Assembly (NCBI GenBank): GCA_016708105.1 | Contig: JADJGJ010000001.1 | Span: 2,356,001-2,420,000 of the forward strand | DNA from: Crocinitomicaceae bacterium | Lineage (GTDB): Bacteria; Bacteroidota; Bacteroidia; Flavobacteriales_D; Crocinitomicaceae | Direction: 5' to 3' | DNA length: 64,000 bases | Shown: one piece after another, positions 54,164 through 63,897 of the stretch | Numbering within the stretch: position 1 is the first letter of the stretch | Layout of the letters: each line of letters starts with the position of its first letter | Notes under the pieces: generated by a model | The model's database searches: none | The model's input: only the letters and a program-made list of their open reading frames with translations | What the model was told of the DNA's origin: nothing | Program-made: the position numbers and the translations under genes

Positions 54164-55285
54164 ATGAGAATTGCGGTAAATGTACGTTTCTTGCTCCGGC
54201 ACAAGATGGAAGGTTTTGGCTGGTATACCTATGAAACCATTTCTCGCATGGTGAAGGCGCATCCTGAACATGAATTTATTTTTTTCTTTGACAGACCTTT
54301 TGATCAAAAATTTGTTTTTGGCCCCAATGTAAAGCCGGTGATTCTAAGACCACCTGCTCGGCATCCCCTTCTGTTTAAAATTTGGTTCAATTATTCTGTT
54401 ACCCGTGCGTTGAAAAAATATAAGGTTGATTTATTTTTCTCACCTGATGGTTATCTCTCTCTTAAATCGGATATACCTCAGATTGGAGTCATACATGATT
54501 TGAATTTTGAACATTATCCACAAGATTTGCCTGCATCGGCATTAACATATCTGAGGCATCATTTCCCACTCTTTGCGCACAAGGCAAAACATTTACTCAC
54601 CGTTTCAGAATATTCAAAGCAAGACATTATTGATACATATAAAATTCAGGCAGAGAAGATCACGGTTGCTCATAACGGCGCAAGTCATCATTTCAAACCA
54701 ATATCCATGGTTGAAAAACATGTCATCATGGATGAATTTACGCAAGGTGAACAGTTCATTGTTTTTGTAGGCGCATTGCATCCGCGCAAAAATGTTGTAC
54801 GACTCATTGAAGCTTTTGACAAGTTCAAACAAAAATCAGGCTCTACTACAAAATTGCTGATTGTAGGTGAAAATTTATGGCGATCAAAAAAACTCATTCT
54901 GCCAAAAATCAATTCAAAAGATGAAATTGTTTTTACGGGACATCAACCCATTGAAAAGCTTGCAAAAATTGTTGCCTCAGCCAAATTTCTGGCTTTTGTT
55001 TCCTACTTTGAGGGATTTGGAATTCCACTGGTTGAAGCCATGCAGGCAGGCTGCCCGCTGCTTGCCGGTGATAAAACATCACTACCTGAAGTAGCCGGAG
55101 ATGCAGCAGTTTATTGTAATCCTTTTCAGATTGATTCTATTGTTGACGGATTGATTCAGTTAGATTCCAATGCTGAGCTAAGAGAAGATCTTATTCAAAA
55201 AGGATTTGAACGAGCTAAATTATTTTCTTGGGATTTCACAGCAGAAAAAATTTGGACAGTCATTGAGAATCAACTGAAAAAATAA
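54164..55285 (+). CDS. Glycosyltransferase family 4-type
   Basis: The 373-residue GT-B protein starts MRIAVNVRFLLRHKMEGFGW, the usual GT4 N-terminus. LFFSPDGYLSLKSDIPQIGV and VIHDLNFEHYPQDLP follow. The C-terminal half has VFVGALHPRKNVVRLIEAFD, KLLIVGENLWRSKKL, and the sugar-nucleotide binding end SYFEGFGIPLVEAMQAGCPL. It probably transfers hexose in capsule, LPS or exopolysaccharide assembly. It converges with aroB, the gap being one base. Confidence 0.92.
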   Translation: MRIAVNVRFLLRHKMEGFGWYTYETISRMVKAHPEHEFIFFFDRPFDQKFVFGPNVKPVILRPPARHPLLFKIWFNYSVTRALKKYKVDLFFSPDGYLSLKSDIPQIGVIHDLNFEHYPQDLPASALTYLRHHFPLFAHKAKHLLTVSEYSKQDIIDTYKIQAEKITVAHNGASHHFKPISMVEKHVIMDEFTQGEQFIVFVGALHPRKNVVRLIEAFDKFKQKSGSTTKLLIVGENLWRSKKLILPKINSKDEIVFTGHQPIEKLAKIVASAKFLAFVSYFEGFGIPLVEAMQAGCPLLAGDKTSLPEVAGDAAVYCNPFQIDSIVDGLIQLDSNAELREDLIQKGFERAKLFSWDFTAEKIWTVIENQLKK

Positions 55286-55286
55286 T

Positions 55287-56369
55287 TCAGTTTTTATCTC
55301 CATTTTTCTGAATGAATTCTATTGCATCTTTCACCAAATCATTTGCAGGATACTGATCAATCTCAGCAGAACCAATAGAAGTCAACAAAGTGAAATTAAC
55401 AGATTCAGATCTGTTTTTTTTATCATTTTGCAGATACCCTTTCAATTCATCATAAGACGGAATATCAACCATGAATTTTCTAAAATAATGTGAAATAACT
55501 TCTACAATTTCATTCAAATCTTTTTCACTCAGTAATCCGGTTTTCTGCGAAATATACGCTTCGCCAATCATACCCATAGCAACTGCAATACCGTGCAATA
55601 CGGGTTTATTATTTAAAAGATAATAACCTTCTATGGCGTGTCCCAATGTATGCCCAAAATTCAACTTTTTTCTTAGACCTTGTTCTTTAAAATCTTTGGT
55701 AACAAAGTTATTTTTTATTTTCACTGAGTTGAAGACATGCGTCGCAAATTCATCGTCACTAAACGATGAGATTTTGTTGAGTGATTTCCAATAATTTTGA
55801 TCTGCAATGAGAGCATGTTTCAACATTTCAGCAAAGCCGGATAATTTTTGTTGCTCATCTAGGGTAGAAAAAAATTCAGCTGAAATAAAAACTAAATCAG
55901 GTTCAGCAAACAAACCAATTTGGTTTTTATATCCATCCAGGTCAATTCCCGTTTTTCCACCAACACTTGCATCAACCTGAGCAAGCAAAGTGGTTGGAAT
56001 ATTGATAAAATGTAATCCTCGTTTGAAGGTTGAGGCTACAAAGCCACCCAAATCAGTAACGACACCTCCGCCCAAATTGATGATCACATCATTCCGGTTA
56101 ATTTTATATTCAGATAATGCTGACCATAATCCTTGACATATTTCAAGATTTTTATTTTCTTCACCTGAAGGTATTTCAAGAATATCAGCCTTAGATAAAA
56201 CATCAAAACGAGTAACAAGAGATTGAGACCAGAGTGAGGAAACTTGCTCGTCCGTAATGATGATAAATTTTGATTCGGGAAATTTTTGACGAAGAATTTC
56301 AATAAAATTTACTTCTTCAAGTAAACCAAAAATGACTTGTGTTTTTCCTGATTGAATAGTGGAATCCAT
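55287..56369 (-). CDS. aroB: 3-dehydroquinate synthase
   Basis: AroB is the second shikimate-pathway enzyme (NAD- and Zn-dependent). The 360-residue protein shows IITDEQVSSLW, then GGGVVTDLGGFVASTFKRGL (NAD loop), TLLAQVDASVGGKTGIDLDG, LNFGHTLGHAIEGYY (zinc His) and HGIAVAMGM. Typical length. Separate from the upstream T9SS gene by 23 bases; both read on the minus strand, but aroB is downstream of that gene. Confidence 0.95.
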   Translation of the reverse strand: MDSTIQSGKTQVIFGLLEEVNFIEILRQKFPESKFIIITDEQVSSLWSQSLVTRFDVLSKADILEIPSGEENKNLEICQGLWSALSEYKINRNDVIINLGGGVVTDLGGFVASTFKRGLHFINIPTTLLAQVDASVGGKTGIDLDGYKNQIGLFAEPDLVFISAEFFSTLDEQQKLSGFAEMLKHALIADQNYWKSLNKISSFSDDEFATHVFNSVKIKNNFVTKDFKEQGLRKKLNFGHTLGHAIEGYYLLNNKPVLHGIAVAMGMIGEAYISQKTGLLSEKDLNEIVEVISHYFRKFMVDIPSYDELKGYLQNDKKNRSESVNFTLLTSIGSAEIDQYPANDLVKDAIEFIQKNGDKN

Positions 56370-56392
56370 GAGGCAAAGTTAAACTGAAAAAA

Positions 56393-59300
56393 TCAGCGCA
56401 CCAGCGAAATATTTCCACTTTTGCTCACTTTATCTCCAGTGATCAGATATCCTTCAAGTACATAAACAAAAACACCTGTGTTCACCGGTTTGCCCTTGTA
56501 TGTGCCATCCCAACATATATTTTGATCTGAGCATTCAAAAACTTTTTCTCCCCATCGATCATAAATTCTGAAAGTCATTACTTCCATACAATTACTGTAC
56601 ACACAAAGTATATCGTTTTCATCATCATTATTCGGTGAGAACGCATTTGGTACAAAAATATCACCGCAAACAATTTCAACTCGTACTACAGTGCAAGCAG
56701 AAGCCTGACAACCATTTGCATCAGTAACAGTAACACAATATACGGTGGTATCAAGCGGATCAGCCACCGGATTAGCGCAGTCATCACAAGATAAATCTGT
56801 GAATGGTGTCCACACGTAAGTTCCTCCTCCTATTACCCAGAGTTGTGCTTCACCTCCGTTGAGTATCGTAGTGTCCGAACTAATGGTAACCACCGGCGCA
56901 GGATATACAATCACCAAAACAGAGTCAGTAGCTGTGCAACCGGAAGCGTCAGTAACAAGTACAGTTTGCATTGCACTATCCAAATCATTTGCGGCATTAG
57001 ACGTACTTGATGAATTGTTCCAAACATAAGTATAAGATCCCGTGCCTCCAGTTGCCTGCACTGAGGCTGATCCTAAACCGGGCGAACATGCGCTGGTTGA
57101 ATCCATGTCCAAAACAATTTGTGCAGGTTCAATGATGGTCACATCAGCAGAAACAGAACAACCTGCAATCAGATCAGTAACGGTTACGGTATAGGTGCCT
57201 GACGGTAAATTGGTTGCCGTTGCAGTAGTTTGAACCGGCATTGAATTCCAACTATAACTATAGCTGCCAGAACCATTGGATACGACTACCGTTGCTGATC
57301 CATTTGTTTGACCATAACATGAAATATTTGTTGCAGTAATATTCAAGGTTGGATTTGAAATAGTAATATTCTGAGTCAGCGCTTCAGTGCATGCCCCTGA
57401 TGTAATAGTATAAGTTATTGCTTGTGTTCCAACCGAAGGATCAAAAACTGAACCGCTCACTCCGGTTCCACTCCATGTTCCACCGGGTGTTCCACTTATC
57501 AAACTATTCAAATTAACATCAGGACCAAATTGACAAACTGTAACTGTGCTCCAAGATGGATCAGGTGCGTTGTCAACATTGATTGTAAGCGTGAGCGTTT
57601 CTTGACAAGGTACTGTGCCAACCGAATACGTGATGCTTTGACTTCCGGATGAAGGATTGAATGTACTTCCGGAAATTCCGGTACCCGACCAAGTTCCTCC
57701 GGTTGTTCCTGTGATAAAAGTTGTGAGATCAACAGGCGCTGCAGTGTTACATAAATTGGTTGGAACCGTCCATGCCGGGTTTACATCTGCACTCACTGTA
57801 ATATCTTGCGTTGTTGTACTGACACAAGGTGCAAGACCAACTGAGTATGTAATTGAAATAGGACCGCTCAATGCGGATGGATCAAAATTTGTTCCTGTCA
57901 CTCCCGTGCCTGACCAAGTTCCTCCGGCATCACCGGTGATTAAAGGAGTTAAATTGATGATGCCTCCATTGGCGCAAATAGTTCCGGGACTTGTCCAGGC
58001 AGAACTTAAACCAGGAGTTACGTTGATAGTTTGTGAAGATGTTTCAATGCATGGTGCAGCACCAACGGTATATGTTATAGTTTGCGTACCCATTGCAGGA
58101 TCAAAATTTGTTCCACTAATACCAGTACCAGACCAAGTACCGCCGGGTGTTCCGGTGATATAGGTTGACAAATCAACAGTTGGTGAGCCGGTACACAAAC
58201 TAAGGGGAACATTCCATGAAGGATCAACATCAGAAATCACCGTAATATTTTGGGGAAGAGTTCCAATGCAAGGTGCTGTACCCACAGTATATGTCATTGC
58301 AATTGCACCACTCAATCCTGTGGGATCAAATGTTGAACCTGTTACACCGGAACCACTCCAAATTCCTCCTGCAGTGCCACTGATAGTGGCATCAAGATTA
58401 ATGCTGCCTGAAGATTCACAAATTGTGCCAGGGCTTGTCCATGCTGGATCAGAGGATGGAGTTACTGTTATGATTTCTGTCGAGACATCTTGACAAGGTG
58501 CAGTTCCAACAGTATAGGTAATTGATTGTGTTCCGGCAGATGGATCAAAAAGATTACCACTTACCCCTATTCCGCTCCAAGTTCCACCAGATGTTCCGGT
58601 AATCAAACTTGTCAAATCAACATCAGCAGCGTTAGAACATAGAGTCGCAGGTGGATTCCATGCTGCGTTTCCTGCCGTGGTAACGGTTATAGTTTGCGTT
58701 ACTGCGCTTCCGCATGGCGCTGTATACGTGATGCTTTGTGTACCCACAGACGGATCAAACATGTTCCCTGTTACTCCGGTGCCTGACCATGTTCCGCCGG
58801 CATCGCCGGTTATCAATGCTGCAAGATTTATATCGGCATCATCAGAACAAACCGGGGTTGGCACTGTCCATGAACCATCACAGGGTGATGAACATAGGTC
58901 AGCTTCAAAATCATCAAACCAAATTGAATATTGCGCAGCACCTCCTGAAAGAATATAAAATGTATGTGCACCTGCTGTCATGGTGACGGTTAATGTATGT
59001 TGTGTCCATGGTGTATTGGTAGGCACCAGTACGTCAGGCCCTACTTGTACACCATCAATACCAAATGAAAAATGTGAGTTAGCTGTATTTTGACCCGGAG
59101 GCCCTGAACCTTGTGGCCCGCAATACCAAACTGAAAGACAAATTTCTTCTCCACCTACAAAATTGATTGCCGTGCTATGTCTGAAATTATCTGCCCCTGC
59201 ATAAAAATACATGTATCCACTGCCACTGTGAGCGCCCAAACTATTACAATAGTTGGTTGGCATGGTTACACATCCCTGATTACCTACAGCGTACACCGGA

Positions 59301-59464
59301 TGAGTTCCGTCTACTACCCTACCTGCATCATTATTGCATGTAAAGCTGGTGGCACATGCACAGCCTGCACCACTACCTAGTTCAAAATCACCGTTTGGAA
59401 ATAATTGACCAAACCCAATTTGAGGAAGAAAAATAATTATCAGTACGTGCAAAAACTTTTTCAT
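56393..59464 (-). CDS. Large T9SS type B secreted repeat protein
   Basis: The 1023-residue protein has a signal peptide (KKFLHVLIIIFLPQIGFGQ). A Cys-rich region with a likely carbohydrate-binding-like sandwich (residues 20-190) follows. Seven tandem units of about 65 residues (residues ~200-700) carry GGTWSGTGVTG..FDPS and ITYTVG.APC. A SprB-like repeat (YSWNSMPVQTTATATNLPSG) and a second such segment follow. The C-terminus is a gliding-motility-type sorting domain (DIFVPNAFSPNNDDENDIL ... TGVFVYVLEGYLITGDKV). It is exported by T9SS and likely attached to the surface. Coupled by four-base overlap to the EF-hand gene. Confidence 0.9.
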   Translation of the reverse strand: MKKFLHVLIIIFLPQIGFGQLFPNGDFELGSGAGCACATSFTCNNDAGRVVDGTHPVYAVGNQGCVTMPTNYCNSLGAHSGSGYMYFYAGADNFRHSTAINFVGGEEICLSVWYCGPQGSGPPGQNTANSHFSFGIDGVQVGPDVLVPTNTPWTQHTLTVTMTAGAHTFYILSGGAAQYSIWFDDFEADLCSSPCDGSWTVPTPVCSDDADINLAALITGDAGGTWSGTGVTGNMFDPSVGTQSITYTAPCGSAVTQTITVTTAGNAAWNPPATLCSNAADVDLTSLITGTSGGTWSGIGVSGNLFDPSAGTQSITYTVGTAPCQDVSTEIITVTPSSDPAWTSPGTICESSGSINLDATISGTAGGIWSGSGVTGSTFDPTGLSGAIAMTYTVGTAPCIGTLPQNITVISDVDPSWNVPLSLCTGSPTVDLSTYITGTPGGTWSGTGISGTNFDPAMGTQTITYTVGAAPCIETSSQTINVTPGLSSAWTSPGTICANGGIINLTPLITGDAGGTWSGTGVTGTNFDPSALSGPISITYSVGLAPCVSTTTQDITVSADVNPAWTVPTNLCNTAAPVDLTTFITGTTGGTWSGTGISGSTFNPSSGSQSITYSVGTVPCQETLTLTINVDNAPDPSWSTVTVCQFGPDVNLNSLISGTPGGTWSGTGVSGSVFDPSVGTQAITYTITSGACTEALTQNITISNPTLNITATNISCYGQTNGSATVVVSNGSGSYSYSWNSMPVQTTATATNLPSGTYTVTVTDLIAGCSVSADVTIIEPAQIVLDMDSTSACSPGLGSASVQATGGTGSYTYVWNNSSSTSNAANDLDSAMQTVLVTDASGCTATDSVLVIVYPAPVVTISSDTTILNGGEAQLWVIGGGTYVWTPFTDLSCDDCANPVADPLDTTVYCVTVTDANGCQASACTVVRVEIVCGDIFVPNAFSPNNDDENDILCVYSNCMEVMTFRIYDRWGEKVFECSDQNICWDGTYKGKPVNTGVFVYVLEGYLITGDKVSKSGNISLVR
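57355..58865 (-). repeat. Seven tandem coding repeats with two-unit higher order
   Basis: The units (about 190-205 bases each) encode the GGTWSG ... FDP block. Units 3 and 5 share an extra LSG (FDP-LSG-I-TY). The linkers before units 3 and 5 both read AWTSPGTIC, and those before 4 and 6 share W(N/T)VP...LC. This pattern implies duplication of a two-unit block. Confidence 0.75.
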
Positions 59465-59712
59465 TTTTTCGCTTCTCTATTTTTCAAATAAATGGCAATC
59501 TCATCTTCATTTAAAAAAAGATCATCATTCGTATCAATCAATTTAAAATTTTTCAAAAGTTCATCCGCGCATTCCATTTGACATAAGACACCATCGCCAT
59601 CAAGATCTTTTTCTGCAATAATTGATTTACTTTTTTCAATAAAAGGATCAGATGATGAAAGAAGATTTCCCGAACAAAAGAAGATGCTTAAAACAATCGT
59701 TTGCAGTATCAT
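59461..59712 (-). CDS. Small exported EF-hand protein
   Basis: The 83-residue protein has a signal-like N-terminus (ILQTIVLSIFFCSG, no clear lipobox). Two EF-hand loops follow: DLDGDGVLCQME and DTNDDLFLNEDE, with Ca-binding Asp/Glu at the usual positions. The first loop contains a Cys-Glu-Cys-type variation (CQMEC). It overlaps the large T9SS gene by ATGA, so it is translated with it. It may bind Ca near that protein. Confidence 0.8.
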   Translation of the reverse strand: MILQTIVLSIFFCSGNLLSSSDPFIEKSKSIIAEKDLDGDGVLCQMECADELLKNFKLIDTNDDLFLNEDEIAIYLKNREAKK

Positions 59713-60053
59713 ACCGATTTAATTTATGAGAAATGTACACGATTTTCAGCAAATTGAACACGATTCTTAAAAATAATAGACAAGAATCTTTTGCTTTGTT
59801 CAGTACTAAACACTTGTTAATTCCGGTAATAAAGAGAATTTGTAAGTCTGCACATGATTAAATAAACATCTTCAAAGTCAGCACCTGACAACAATTAAGC
59901 AGTATTTGCGGTCTCATGTGTTGTAGTGCTGTGTGTTGTGAACTGTGGTGCTGTCTGCAGTGTAGATGTGGATACGCGATTAATCGCGTATCCACATCTA
60001 CACTGCAGAATTTATGGAAAAGATTTTACCAAAAAGTGAAAGCCACTCTATAC
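59713..60053. other. Gene-free spacer holding a large palindrome
   Basis: The 341 bases between the RecD-like gene and the EF-hand gene hold the 56-bp palindrome at 59954-60009. The flanking part 59918-59953 is rich in GTG/TGT. I see no promoter consensus, RNA gene or frame with coding features. Confidence 0.55.
59954..60009. repeat. Perfect 56-bp palindrome without loop
   Basis: The left half starts TCTGCAGTGTAGATGTGG and ends ACGCGATT at 59981; the right half 59982-60009 is its exact reverse complement. All 28 pairs match; the symmetry stops at 59953/60010. No T-run flanks it, so it is not an ordinary terminator. The halves contain TGTGGATAC and GTATCCACA, one base from the DnaA-box TTATCCACA form. 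It sits in a spacer between minus-strand genes. Confidence 0.9.
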
Positions 60054-61487
60054 TCATTCATTTGTACCCACAAATCCTCTATCAAAATTGACAAGATACA
60101 ACTGTAAGCTTGCCCTGGTGACGGCAGTGTACAACCATCTCATATATTCAATATTCCACATATCTTCAACAAAATATCCATGATCAACAAATACGGCTGA
60201 CCATTGTCCACCTTGTGCTTTGTGGCACGTCACTGCATAACCAAATTTTACTTGCAAAGCCTGAAAGTGTGGATTGGTTACCATTTTTCTATTGCGCACG
60301 CGTTTGTTCATTTCATACGGATATTCTTGCTGCACGATATTATAAAACAATGTTTTTTGTTGATCGCGAGTTAACGATGGGGCTTCAACGCCAATGGCAT
60401 CCAGAATAATTTTTAAGTCAACAGAAGGCATCTCAGGATAATCAATAAATCGCACGTTGACATCAGCAAACCTGAAGCCATATTGTTCTTCACGGCGAAT
60501 AACTTTTGTGATTTCTAGAAGTTCACCGTTGGCTATAAATCCGGCAGGTGATTTTGGTTCTAACCAGAAATAATTATTCTTCACCGCCATGATCACATCA
60601 CCGGCATTTAAATCTTCTTCTTGCCATAAAATTCTGCGGCGAATTTGTTCATTGAAAAGGTTAGCACGTTTGTTTGAACGCGTTACAACCATCACTTCAT
60701 CGCTACCATATTTTGCAATGCAGCTCTCCAATTCTTCCTGTAGTTCCATACCGGTAATACTGCGGGCATCTTTATTATTATGAGGTAGCAAAGGAAGTTC
60801 TTGAGTAAATTCTCTCAGTTTTGTTGCAATATCAAGTATACCTGATTGTTTTTTCTGTCTAACAATTTCATCAAGTTTAGCAGTTTTAACAGGCATTGAA
60901 TAATTTGATTTGAGATAATTTGCATCTAAAGCCGGACTAGCTTCCATACCCACCGGAGGCAACTGACCATGATCACCCACAAAAACAAGTTTACAATTTT
61001 CAGCAGAGTAAACAAATTCAATCAAATCATCCAGCAAATTGCGTGGGGTAAAGTGATTGTCACCCTGAATACCTGAATCAATAGCAATCATTGAAGCTTC
61101 ATCAATGATAAACAAGGTATCTTTGTTCCGGTTTTTGGAAAGATAAAACCCTCCCTGTTCATCTGATTCATTGGAATAATAAATATGCCTATGAATGGTA
61201 CTTGCTTTTTGATTACTATAGCCGGACAATACCTTAGCCGCGCGACCGGTAGGTGCAAGTAAAACAGTTTTTACATGAAAAATGTGCAAGGTGTTCACTA
61301 ATGCGGCAACCAAACTGGTTTTTCCGGTACCGGCGTATCCGCTTAAAATGAAAAGTTCAAGTTCTTCACGGTTCATGACATAATCTGTGAGGTCATGAAT
61401 AGCCATCTCCTGATCATGAGTTGGAGAAAAGCCCAACTTCTCATGAAAAGCCTGTATAAAAGTTGATTTGCTGGGTCTGTCTGACAC
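60054..61487 (-). CDS. RecD-like ATP-dependent DNA helicase (SF1)
   Basis: The 477-residue protein has Walker A FILSGYAGTGKTSLVAAL, motif Ia TVLLAPTGRAAKVLSG, Walker B TLFIIDEASMI, motif III KLVFVGDHGQLPPV, and C-terminal motifs VKFGYAVTCHKAQGGQWSAV and WLYTAVTRASLQLYLV. This is the RecD/TraA subfamily of SF1, stand-alone and lacking RecBC. No N-terminal domain of the long RecD2 type is present. Likely a 5'-3' helicase in repair. The palindrome lies downstream. Confidence 0.9.
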   Translation of the reverse strand: MSDRPSKSTFIQAFHEKLGFSPTHDQEMAIHDLTDYVMNREELELFILSGYAGTGKTSLVAALVNTLHIFHVKTVLLAPTGRAAKVLSGYSNQKASTIHRHIYYSNESDEQGGFYLSKNRNKDTLFIIDEASMIAIDSGIQGDNHFTPRNLLDDLIEFVYSAENCKLVFVGDHGQLPPVGMEASPALDANYLKSNYSMPVKTAKLDEIVRQKKQSGILDIATKLREFTQELPLLPHNNKDARSITGMELQEELESCIAKYGSDEVMVVTRSNKRANLFNEQIRRRILWQEEDLNAGDVIMAVKNNYFWLEPKSPAGFIANGELLEITKVIRREEQYGFRFADVNVRFIDYPEMPSVDLKIILDAIGVEAPSLTRDQQKTLFYNIVQQEYPYEMNKRVRNRKMVTNPHFQALQVKFGYAVTCHKAQGGQWSAVFVDHGYFVEDMWNIEYMRWLYTAVTRASLQLYLVNFDRGFVGTNE

Positions 61488-61678
61488 GATGTAAATGTAG
61501 TTTGATTTTTATTAACATAAGCTGAAGCCAGAATTCATGCATCAAAGCACCATCTTGATCTTAGCCCCGGTATTAACCGTTGATTGAATCGTATAAAAAA
61601 TATATTCTGCGGACACACGCCTAATTATAAAAAATTGTAGCTTTGTCAACTGAGTTATCACCTATAAACTGAACAGTA

Positions 61679-62602
61679 ATGAGTATCTTCGAAAGCATAG
61701 ACAACGTAAAATACCAAATCAGCCGTTTTCTTTGGCCAACAATTTTCTTTGTATCCGGTATTCTTTTATTGAGAATGGCTATGATACCTGTTGAGCATGA
61801 ACTCAATAACGGAGACATTCTTGTTGTGAAGCAAGATTCACTTTTCCTTTATGGAGCGTTGTTTTTTATTGTGGGAAGTATTATTTGGTACTTGTATTTG
61901 TTTGGCGTACTCAATAACTTGATTGGTTTTATTGTGATGGGTATTATGGGAATTGCCAGCGCCTATTTACTTTATCAGGATTATTATGTGATTAAAAAAG
62001 ATGTTGATTATATTGCCCGTTATAATATGATTGACACCGATATCAAAGCACGCATGCTGGATATTAAAGCCGCTGAATCAGCGTACAAAGAATTCTATAA
62101 AAAATACACCAGCAACTTAGATACCTTGATTTGGTTTGTAAAAAATGGTAAAAAAATGACTGTGCCTAACGTTGGTAAATTGCCAGAAAGACGTTTAACT
62201 ACTGAAGAAATTGCGTATATCTATGGGGATAATCGCCCGGCAGATAAATTGATGACAGATCAAGAGGCAAATGCGCTTGCAAACAGCCCAAATCCTCCGG
62301 CTGACTTGATTGACTTCTCAAGAGATACTGTTTATCGTCCGGTGCTTGACGCTATTTTCTATGATCAAAAATATATTGCAAACCGGAATAAATTTGAAGC
62401 TTCATTAGATTTTCACCCTGACTCTTTGCGCTATGTTCCACATACTAACATCTTAGTAAAATTAGATACAGGTTCAGTAAGCAAAGGAGATTTCAAAGTA
62501 CCAACCTTGCAGATTCAAATGATTCACCCAATGGATAGCCTGAAAGTTTATCAAATAGGTGATCTATACGACAATCACCTGCGCGATAACTGGTCTAAAT
62601 AA
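61679..62602 (+). CDS. Membrane protein of unknown function
   Basis: The 307-residue protein has about three membrane helices (residues 19-37, 60-80, 85-103) in its N-terminal third, followed by a hydrophilic region with charged helix (DIKARMLDIKAAESAYKEFY) and a C-terminal strand region (HTNILVKLDTGSVSKGDFKV). A TAGCTTTG -7 is at 61638-61645. It is four bases before the DUF3822 gene, so it is cotranscribed with the rsmD-coaD cluster. No family recognised. Confidence 0.72.
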   Translation: MSIFESIDNVKYQISRFLWPTIFFVSGILLLRMAMIPVEHELNNGDILVVKQDSLFLYGALFFIVGSIIWYLYLFGVLNNLIGFIVMGIMGIASAYLLYQDYYVIKKDVDYIARYNMIDTDIKARMLDIKAAESAYKEFYKKYTSNLDTLIWFVKNGKKMTVPNVGKLPERRLTTEEIAYIYGDNRPADKLMTDQEANALANSPNPPADLIDFSRDTVYRPVLDAIFYDQKYIANRNKFEASLDFHPDSLRYVPHTNILVKLDTGSVSKGDFKVPTLQIQMIHPMDSLKVYQIGDLYDNHLRDNWSK

Positions 62603-62605
62603 TTC

Positions 62606-63370
62606 ATGAGTTTTAATTCAGCACTTGCGTACAAGCATGTTTTGTGTATGCATGTCACCTCAACTGAAGTGCATGCAGCAGCTGTTGAAAGAGCATCAAA
62701 AAAAATTGCTGAATACCGCTATTTTCCCTTGAATAAATATGAACGTGCAGAAACTGACCTTGTATTCAGTGATCCATTTTTCAAACACGCATACGAAGAC
62801 ATTGTTACAACCGCAGGCACAAAAAGAAGTACCTTAATTCCTACCGGAATTTTCAACGTGTCAAAACCGGCTGAAATTTTTTCCTTGAATTATTCAGCAC
62901 CGCATGAAAATCTAGATTACAATCGCTTACCGGAATTAGATATTGTAAATATTTTTGAAATTCCGCTATGGTTAAAAACATCTTTAGTGATGAAATTTCC
63001 ACGTGTGCGAGTTCTTCATCCGGCAACGGTGATGTTGAAAGGAATTTTTGACCAACCCGCTTTCCACCCGCGCATTCATGTTTACGTGCAACAAGATTTT
63101 TTCTGGATGTTTATCACGTCAAAAAACAAATTGGAATTTTTTAACCGGTTTGATTTTGGAGCCTTAAGTGATATTGTTTACCACATGTTATTTGTGATGG
63201 AACAAAAAGGGATTGAAGCAGAAGCGGCAAAGATTCACGTTTATGGTGTTGAAACTAATTGGAAAGATTTGAATGAATTCAGTAGCTTCTTCAAATCACC
63301 GGTAACCATATCAGACCAAGCAGAAAACGGACAACATTTCATTTTAGCAAAACAACTATTGTGCGTGTAA
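62606..63370 (+). CDS. DUF3822 protein
   Basis: The 254-residue protein matches in position and size the DUF3822 family found upstream of rsmD in Flavobacteriales. It starts with a strand-rich part (HVLCMHVTSTEVHAAAVERA) resembling an actin-like ATPase fold and continues with EIPLWLKTSLVMKFPRVRVL. No catalytic motif is evident. It overlaps rsmD by 10 bases, so it is translationally coupled with it. Confidence 0.78.
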   Translation: MSFNSALAYKHVLCMHVTSTEVHAAAVERASKKIAEYRYFPLNKYERAETDLVFSDPFFKHAYEDIVTTAGTKRSTLIPTGIFNVSKPAEIFSLNYSAPHENLDYNRLPELDIVNIFEIPLWLKTSLVMKFPRVRVLHPATVMLKGIFDQPAFHPRIHVYVQQDFFWMFITSKNKLEFFNRFDFGALSDIVYHMLFVMEQKGIEAEAAKIHVYGVETNWKDLNEFSSFFKSPVTISDQAENGQHFILAKQLLCV

Positions 63371-63897
63371 TCAGCGGTAAATACAAAGGGAGACGCTTCA
63401 GCCCGCCGCGCAATTTTCCTTCGAGGCCTACTACTGATTTTGCAAAATCTGCTCTCTTTAATATCCTCAATAACCAATTTGATTTTGAAACTTGTAAGGT
63501 ACTTGATTTATTTTCAGGTACCGGAAGCATTGCTCTTGAATGTATCTCACGCGGTGCATTAAACGTTACCAGTGTTGACAATCATACCGTGTCAGTGAAG
63601 TTTCTCAATAAAATGAGAGCTGAGTTGAATGAAAAAAACTGGCACATCCATAAAGGAGATGCATTTGAATTTTTGAAGCATGAATCAAACAAGTACGATA
63701 TCATTTTTGCTGATCCTCCTTTTGCTATGCAAGGACAGCAGCTCATTGCCGCCATGGTATTTGAAAAACAACTCCTGAATCCTGATGGCTTACTAATTAT
63801 TGAACACGGACGGGAGAATTCATTTGAAAACATAACCCAATTCAAAGAAATGCGTAATTATGGAGGAGTTCAGTTTTCATTCTTTGAATCAACCTGA
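63361..63897 (+). CDS. rsmD: 16S rRNA (guanine(966)-N(2))-methyltransferase
   Basis: The 178-residue protein starts with GTG 63361 (MRVISGKYKGRRFSPPRN, typical). The SAM site is VLDLFSGTGSIALECISRG and the catalytic motif is IIFADPPFAMQ. It methylates G966 of 16S rRNA. Translated together with DUF3822; coaD follows 20 bases later with its own promoter. Confidence 0.93.
   Translation: MRVISGKYKGRRFSPPRNFPSRPTTDFAKSALFNILNNQFDFETCKVLDLFSGTGSIALECISRGALNVTSVDNHTVSVKFLNKMRAELNEKNWHIHKGDAFEFLKHESNKYDIIFADPPFAMQGQQLIAAMVFEKQLLNPDGLLIIEHGRENSFENITQFKEMRNYGGVQFSFFEST

Noticed and set aside
57657..58163. 168-codon plus-strand open frame
   Set aside because: It lies antisense to the T9SS type B repeats; its repeated composition mirrors the coding repeats, and the minus-strand gene has signal peptide and sorting domain.
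57355..58865. CRISPR-like regular repetition
   Set aside because: The repeats are long, in frame, imperfect and encode protein domains; there are no short identical repeats with unique spacers.
59954..60009. Ordinary terminator
   Set aside because: The palindrome has no loop and no T-run on either strand.
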